Source: JAABQT01 sp041488375 (GTDB lineage Bacteria > Pseudomonadota > Gammaproteobacteria > Burkholderiales > SG8-39). Taken from it: a DNA stretch of 17,505 bases. A program made the position numbers and the translations under genes. Each line of letters begins with the position of its first letter. Position 1 is the first letter of the stretch. Under the pieces are notes generated by a model. It had not been told where the DNA came from. It worked only from the letters and a program-made list of their open reading frames with translations, and ran no database searches. Positions 14,738-17,505 of this stretch are shown piece by piece. The DNA is taken from the NCBI GenBank assembly GCA_041488375.1, contig JBGPPD010000037.1, forward strand, positions 1 through 17,505. The letters are read 5' to 3'.

Positions 14738-14799
14738 TGGCCAGTTGGGTCTTGCGACTCGCGGTTTCTTGAGACACGGTTCGCACTGAGGAATCACGG

Positions 14800-15795
14800 A
14801 TGTCACCTGGCCTGGTTCGCCGTGCCGCTGTCGGCCTCCTGATCGCGGCAACGCTGTCAAGCGCACTCCTCGGTATTCGCACTTATCGCTCGTTCCTGTT
14901 GCTGCGCTCGGCGTACGCGGCAGGTTCCCCGATGACGAGCAGCGTCCGGCCGTGGATGACGCTCGACTATGTCGCGGCCACCTACCGGGTGCCCGCAGCG
15001 GCCTTGCTCGAGCGCCTAGGGCTGGCGCCGACCACCGACCGCCGCACCAGTCTGAGGTCGCTCGCGCAGGCAGCGGGGCTGCCGTTGCTCGAGTACGTGC
15101 AGAGCGTCCAGCGCGCAATTGCCGGCCTCGCGCCCGGGGTCCGTTCCGACAGTGCGGGCCAGGAATCGAATTGGCTGGTGGCGCTTGGCGATGTCTCTCT
15201 TGCCGCCGTCCTCGCCTACGGTTACCCGGCCCTCGCCCTGACAATCTTCCTGGGTTCGGTCGGTCTGCCCCTGCCAGACGGGATTGCGACTTCCGTGGCG
15301 GGTTCCCTCGCCGCGCAAGGACGCATGGACTGGGTGTGGGCCGGCGCCGCCACGGTGATCGCCTCGGTTCTCGGAGATATTGCCGGATACGGCCTGGGCG
15401 GCCTGCTGGATCGCAAAGTCCTCGACCGGCACGGACGCTGGATCGGATACACGCGCGAGCGCGCCCTTCGCGCTAAGCAGCTCTTCGAGCAATGGGGATC
15501 CTGGACCGTGCTCATCACGCGCACCTTCGTTTCTTTTCTCAGCCCCGCGGTCAACCTGCTGGCCGGCGCCGCCGGCTATCCGCTCGGGGCGTTCCTGGCG
15601 TTGACGCTGATCGGGCGCCTGATCTGGACCTCGGCCTACCTGGGACTCGGCTACGCCGTCGGCTCGGATCTGGACGCGGCGACCGGTTTCCTCGCGAATC
15701 TCAGCGGCTTGCTGATATCGCTGGCAGTGCTCGCCGCCTCCTGGTTGGTCGCGTCCGGCCGCGTGCGCCTGCCGCAGCGGCAAGACTCGACATGA
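14800..15795 (+). CDS. DedA/VTT-domain membrane protein with extra N-terminal region
   Basis: 331 residues; ATG 14800 is preceded by GAGGA at 14788-14792. Residues 9-29 form a membrane helix. Residues about 45-115 form a soluble helical region (WMTLDYVAATYRVPAAALLE, then LGLAPTTDRRTSLRSLAQAAGLPLLEYVQ) that probably faces the periplasm. Residues about 130-315 are a DedA (SNARE-associated/VTT) domain: GLPLPDGIATSVAGSLAAQG, GDIAGYGLGG, GRWIGYTRERALRAKQLFEQ, WGSWTVLITRTFVSFLSP and LIWTSAYLGLGYAVG. DedA proteins are tied to membrane lipid flipping and proton-motive-force homeostasis. The acidic residue of the E. coli motif FLExG reads FLGSVG here, so the essential Glu seems absent. The stop overlaps the next ATG as ATGA, so it is co-translated with a proton-ATPase-like gene. 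Confidence 0.88.
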   Translation: MSPGLVRRAAVGLLIAATLSSALLGIRTYRSFLLLRSAYAAGSPMTSSVRPWMTLDYVAATYRVPAAALLERLGLAPTTDRRTSLRSLAQAAGLPLLEYVQSVQRAIAGLAPGVRSDSAGQESNWLVALGDVSLAAVLAYGYPALALTIFLGSVGLPLPDGIATSVAGSLAAQGRMDWVWAGAATVIASVLGDIAGYGLGGLLDRKVLDRHGRWIGYTRERALRAKQLFEQWGSWTVLITRTFVSFLSPAVNLLAGAAGYPLGAFLALTLIGRLIWTSAYLGLGYAVGSDLDAATGFLANLSGLLISLAVLAASWLVASGRVRLPQRQDST

Positions 15796-17505
15796 ACCTT
15801 GCCGCCGATCCGCCGGGCCTGACCAGCGCCGAAGCTGCGCGGCGAATGGCCGAGTCCGGCGCCAACGTCGTGACGGACAAGGCGCCGCCGCGCTGGCGGG
15901 CCTTCGCAGACAAGTTCTGGGCGCCCGTTCCGTGGATGCTGGAGGCGGCGCTCCTCCTGCAGCTGGTGCTCGGGGCCTATGTCGAAGCGGCGATGGTCGG
16001 CGCGTTGCTTCTGTTCAACGCCACGCTTGCCTTCGTGCAGCAAGGCCGCGCAGGCGCGGCGCTCGCCGCCCTGAAGCAGCGGCTCGCCCCGACCGCGCTG
16101 GTGCGCCGCGACGGCCAATGGCTCCGGCTTGCGGCATTCGAGGTCGTGCCGGGCGACGTGATCCGCCTGTCTCTCGGAGCGATGATTCCCGCGGACGCGA
16201 CCATCGTCTCGGGCTCGATTCTCGTCGATCAGTCGATGCTCACCGGCGAATCCGTCCCTGCCGACGCGAACGCCGGCAGCCCTGTCTACGGGGCCTCTCT
16301 GGTGCGGCGCGGACAGGCGATCGCCGAAATTACCGCGACAGGAGCAGCGACGGTTTTCGGGCGCGCCGTCGAACTGGTTCGCGTGGCGCGCGCGCCGAGC
16401 ACCGAGCAGGCGGCCATTTTCGCGGCCACGCGCAACCTCGCCCTGATGAACGGCACGGTGGCGGTCCTGGTTGTGGGTTACGCCATTGCCGCATCGTTCC
16501 CACCTGCCGACCTGGTGCGGCTCGCGCTCACGGCCGTGCTCGCGACGATCCCGGTCGCCCTGCCCGCGACATTCACGCTCTCGGCGGCCTTCAGCGCGCG
16601 GCAGCTCGCCGCGCGCGGCGTGCTGCTGACGCGTCTGTCGGCCGCGCACGAGGCCGCTGCGATGGACGTGCTTTGCGCCGACAAGACCGGCACCCTCACG
16701 CGCAATGCTCTCGATGTCGTCAACGTAGTCGCCATGCCCGGGTTCGATCGCGAGCGCGTGCTGGCGCTCGCCGCGCTGGCAAGCTCCGAGGCGGACCAGG
16801 ACCCGATCGACGCGGCGATTCGCCGCGCCGCCGCCGCACGGCCAGACCCTGCGGCCGGCGAGACGCTGGTGCGTTTTGTTCCCTTCGATCCGGCGCACAG
16901 GATCGCCGAAGCCGTCGCCGTCGATCGGGCCGGAAACGAGTTGCGCATCGTCAAGGGCGCGTTCGAGGCGCTTGACCTGTCCGCCGAGGCGGCGGCCGCC
17001 GCAGGACGCGCGGTCGAAGACCTTGCGGCACAGGGGCACCGCGTCATCGCCGTCGCCTTGGGCGCGCCGGCACCGCTGCGCCTTGCCGGGCTGCTCGCGC
17101 TGAGCGATCCGCCGCGCCCGGATTCGCCGCAGCTGGTCTCGGATCTGCGCGCCATGGGGGTCCGCACCCTGATGGTGACCGGCGATTCGCCGGTCACGGC
17201 GCTGGCGATCGCGCGCCAGGTCGGCATCGACCAGGCCGACATTCGCGCCCGCGTGTCGCCGCAAGACAAGCATCGACTGGTGCAGATGCTGCAAGGCGAG
17301 GCCCACGTGGTGGGGATGTGCGGCGACGGCGTCAACGACGCGCCGGCGCTCCGGCAGGCGCAGATCGGCATCGCGGTGTCCAGCGCGACCGACGCGGCGA
17401 AGGCGGCCGCCGGGCTGGTGCTGACCGAGCCCGGTCTCGCCGGCGTCGTGTTCGCGGTCCGGGAGGGGCGCATCGGCTTCCAGCGGCTGCTCACCTACAC
17501 GTTCA
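15792..17505 (+). CDS. P3A-type (plasma-membrane H+-ATPase-like) P-type ATPase, 3' end cut by window
   Basis: The frame starts at ATG 15792, overlapping the dedA-like stop by 4 bp, and is open to the window end (571 codons; the family is about 800 or more). The N-terminus has the cation-ATPase motif GLTSAEAARRMAESGANVV. The actuator has LTGES (TGES at 151-154), M4 has IPVALPATFT, the phosphorylated Asp297 is in ADKTGTLT, and the hinge is MVTGDS, with CGDGVNDAPAL around Asp512. VSSATDAAKAAAGLVLTEPGL is characteristic of the P3A proton pump group (yeast PMA1, plant AHA, archaeal and bacterial relatives). It should pump H+ outward at the expense of ATP. The membrane region M5-M10, which would show the proton-site Asp, lies outside the window. 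Confidence 0.9.
   Translation, partial: MNLAADPPGLTSAEAARRMAESGANVVTDKAPPRWRAFADKFWAPVPWMLEAALLLQLVLGAYVEAAMVGALLLFNATLAFVQQGRAGAALAALKQRLAPTALVRRDGQWLRLAAFEVVPGDVIRLSLGAMIPADATIVSGSILVDQSMLTGESVPADANAGSPVYGASLVRRGQAIAEITATGAATVFGRAVELVRVARAPSTEQAAIFAATRNLALMNGTVAVLVVGYAIAASFPPADLVRLALTAVLATIPVALPATFTLSAAFSARQLAARGVLLTRLSAAHEAAAMDVLCADKTGTLTRNALDVVNVVAMPGFDRERVLALAALASSEADQDPIDAAIRRAAAARPDPAAGETLVRFVPFDPAHRIAEAVAVDRAGNELRIVKGAFEALDLSAEAAAAAGRAVEDLAAQGHRVIAVALGAPAPLRLAGLLALSDPPRPDSPQLVSDLRAMGVRTLMVTGDSPVTALAIARQVGIDQADIRARVSPQDKHRLVQMLQGEAHVVGMCGDGVNDAPALRQAQIGIAVSSATDAAKAAAGLVLTEPGLAGVVFAVREGRIGFQRLLTYTF

Larger units (their letters stand above)
14610..14799. other. Divergent intergenic region between groEL paralog and dedA-like gene
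   Basis: This is the longest gene-free stretch of the window. It holds the two outward-facing promoters described separately, with box centres 28 bp apart. The transcribed leader of the plus-strand operon (about 14737-14799) contains an 11-codon open frame, ATG 14737 to TGA 14772 (MASWVLRLAVS), preceded by AAGGAG at 14728-14733. That AAGGAG overlaps the predicted -10, so the frame may be leaderless or not translated. I see no terminator or tRNA here. Confidence 0.6.

Noticed and set aside
14610..14799. CIRCE element or sigma-32 promoter upstream of groEL
   Set aside because: No TTAGCACTC/GAGTGCTAA inverted repeat and no convincing sigma-32 -35/-10 pair are present. The palindromes there are of the TTGAn...nTCAA type instead.
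15651..17306. A 551-codon minus-strand open frame opposite the P3A ATPase
   Set aside because: Its composition (Arg, Gly, His) is that of an antisense shadow, and the plus strand has all P-type ATPase motifs in order.
1..17505. The P-type ATPases at the two window ends considered as a duplication or repeat
   Set aside because: They share only family motifs. One has MgtA (P3B) features and the other P3A proton-pump features, so they are distinct paralogs.

Overview
This window is a chromosomal segment of very high G+C content (roughly 70% by eye) with strong third-position G/C bias, dense genes and many GTG starts with short overlaps. The gene families suggest a proteobacterium, most likely a betaproteobacterium (Burkholderiales, Nitrosomonadales or Rhodocyclales-like). 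That placement is inference from style and families, not from a marker gene. I see no tRNA, rRNA, CRISPR, insertion sequence or phage gene. No stretch over 300 bases lacks a gene; the longest gap is 14610-14799.

Layout. (1) 1-1662 (+): C-terminal part of an MgtA-type P-type ATPase, cut by the window edge. (2) 1738-3300 (+): a 520-aa protein with a possible PilZ-like C-terminal region. (3) 14609-3301 (-): eleven genes in one direction with overlaps or gaps of at most 50 bp. In transcription order they are a divergent GroEL paralog, a periplasmic adaptor (MacA/HlyD type), a MacB/LolC-type permease, its LolD/MacB-type ATPase, a DrrA-type ATPase with its ABC-2 permease, then UgpC-, UgpB-, UgpA- and UgpE-like uptake genes, and an endonuclease/exonuclease/phosphatase (EEP) family hydrolase. 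(4) 14800-17505 (+): a DedA/VTT membrane protein with an extra N-terminal region, overlapped by a P3A proton-pump-type ATPase that runs off the window.

The most interesting signal is regulatory. The 190-bp gap between the groEL paralog and the dedA-like gene holds two FNR/CRP-type palindromes, TTGATCTACGTCAA and TTGACCCAGGTCAA. Each lies about 21 bp upstream of a -10-like hexamer, one facing each way, which is the geometry of class II FNR-dependent promoters. A third, perfect box (TTGATCCATATCAA) lies inside the 3' end of ugpC with the same geometry toward ugpB. I infer that an FNR/ANR-type low-oxygen regulator jointly controls a chaperonin/exporter operon, a DedA/proton-ATPase operon and an uptake operon.

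The GroEL paralog keeps the substrate- and GroES-contacting residues and Asp87/Asp398. It has Asn51-Ser52 where E. coli GroEL has Lys51-Asp52 in the nucleotide pocket, lacks the GGM tail, and has no groES beside it. It may be a slow-cycling or specialised chaperonin used under oxygen limitation together with the envelope transporters encoded downstream.
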